Shown piece by piece: positions 4,813 through 5,403 of a stretch of DNA of 5,403 nucleotides (positions are counted from its first letter, which is position 1; every line of letters starts with the position of its first letter). A model generated the notes under the pieces. It made no database searches and was not told the origin of the DNA. It saw nothing but the letters and a program-made list of their open reading frames with translations. Made by a program: the position numbers and the translations under genes. The stretch lies in the NCBI GenBank assembly GCA_913060845.1, contig CAJXVF010000223.1, positions 1 to 5,403 on the forward strand, written 5' to 3'. The stretch comes from an uncultured Alphaproteobacteria bacterium (GTDB lineage Bacteria > Pseudomonadota > Alphaproteobacteria > Bin95).

Positions 4813-5403
4813 CGACGGTTCTGGCGTTGACAGCCGGGGCAGTGGTTGCATCTACGGTCCATTATGAAGGCGCCTCGGCGACATTGCTGACGACCTCAAG
4901 CGTCGTTCTAGCTATTATCGGTTTTGCTGTCCGAGGCGTCATCGCCGATATTTTCTACGGCGTGGTAATCGCATTCGAACAGCCTTTCCAGATCAATGAC
5001 TGGCTGCGCATGCCCGATGGCCGTGATGGCTTGGTCATCGAAATGGGCTGGTGGTCAACACGCCTGCTGACCCGGGAAGAGTTCACCCTGATCGTGCCAA
5101 ATTCCAAGCTGGCGTCTGGGCTTTTCTTGAATTTGAGCAAGCCACAACCTTTCCTAAGAGCCTCCACACGCGTGCGTTTCAGCGAAGACATCGATCCGGA
5201 TCAAGCGGAACACATTCTGATATCCGCAGCAAAGGCCGTTGAGGCTTCAGCTAATTTGCCGCGCGAACCTGAGGCCAGGATCACTGATATCAGCGCTGAC
5301 GGCATTGAATTTGAGCTGCGCTTTTGGACACCCGACCGGCTGGCCAGAGGCGATGTGCGGATGGAGATCCAAAAGAACATTCTGCGCAATATCCGTGTTG
5401 CAG
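4809..5403 (+). CDS. MscS-type mechanosensitive channel, pore helix and cytoplasmic domain (3' truncated)
   Basis: 198 codons are open to the window end. The pore-helix region is TLLTTSSVVLAIIGFAVRG (residues 25-43), then VIADIFYGVVIAFEQPFQINDWLRM (44-68). This is the MscS pattern of a pore-lining TM3 followed by the xRPFxxGDxI-like turn into the beta domain. MGWWSTRLLTREEFTLIVPNSKLASG (from 79) is the conserved beta-domain segment with the VPNS motif. The region after 115 starts the C-terminal alpha/beta vestibule domain. MscS channels open under membrane tension to release solutes in hypo-osmotic shock. The formal ATG at 4809 overlaps the previous stop as ATGA. The first helices lie in the preceding frame, so I think this is the 3' part of one frameshifted gene and not a separate protein. 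The end lies beyond the window. Confidence 0.87.
   Translation, partial: MTTVLALTAGAVVASTVHYEGASATLLTTSSVVLAIIGFAVRGVIADIFYGVVIAFEQPFQINDWLRMPDGRDGLVIEMGWWSTRLLTREEFTLIVPNSKLASGLFLNLSKPQPFLRASTRVRFSEDIDPDQAEHILISAAKAVEASANLPREPEARITDISADGIEFELRFWTPDRLARGDVRMEIQKNILRNIRVA

Overview
The window looks like the end of an assembled contig from an alphaproteobacterium-like genome, probably environmental or metagenomic. This assignment rests on the protein families (CreD, the acyl-CoA dehydrogenase tail, a UGSC selenoprotein, the HisKA/Rcp1-type pair), a moderately high GC content judged by eye, and Shine-Dalgarno-led genes. It is an inference with no marker gene behind it. The first 47 bases are not genomic: they read as an Illumina Nextera P7/i7/transposon-end adapter left on the contig edge.

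Layout. (1) 48-215, plus strand: the last 55 codons of an acyl-CoA dehydrogenase, its 5' part lost at the contig edge. (2) 202-1647, minus strand: a full-length CreD-family inner-membrane protein whose stop overlaps the dehydrogenase tail by 14 bp. (3) 1648-1825: a 178-bp divergent intergenic region. (4) 1826-3439, plus strand: a sensor histidine kinase with an ethylene-receptor-like three-helix membrane domain, a PAS domain and a HisKA/HATPase core, cut by one in-frame amber codon at 2543-2545. (5) 3375-3920: its partner single-domain response regulator of the Rcp1/CheY type. (6) 4012-4524: a UGSC-family selenoprotein, read through an in-frame UGA at 4285-4287 and carrying a well-formed bacterial SECIS-like hairpin at 4293-4324. 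Conventional gene calling would truncate it at 91 residues. (7) 4528-5403 and beyond: an MscS-type mechanosensitive channel, apparently split by a one-base frameshift at a run of six C near 4789-4794 and running off the window end.

The genes from 1826 onward are all co-directional with short spacings (overlap, 91 bp, 3 bp, overlap) and could form one transcription unit: a membrane sensor and receiver, then a redox selenoprotein coupled to a channel. The functional link is inference. The best-supported unusual item is the selenoprotein with its SECIS. The second is the complete conservation, in the kinase sensor, of the residues that bind copper and ethylene in plant ETR1. The two lesions (amber codon, C-run frameshift) and the retained adapter together raise the possibility of sequence errors, so both broken genes may be intact in the organism. 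No rRNA, tRNA, CRISPR array or mobile element is visible, and no stretch over 300 bases lacks a gene.
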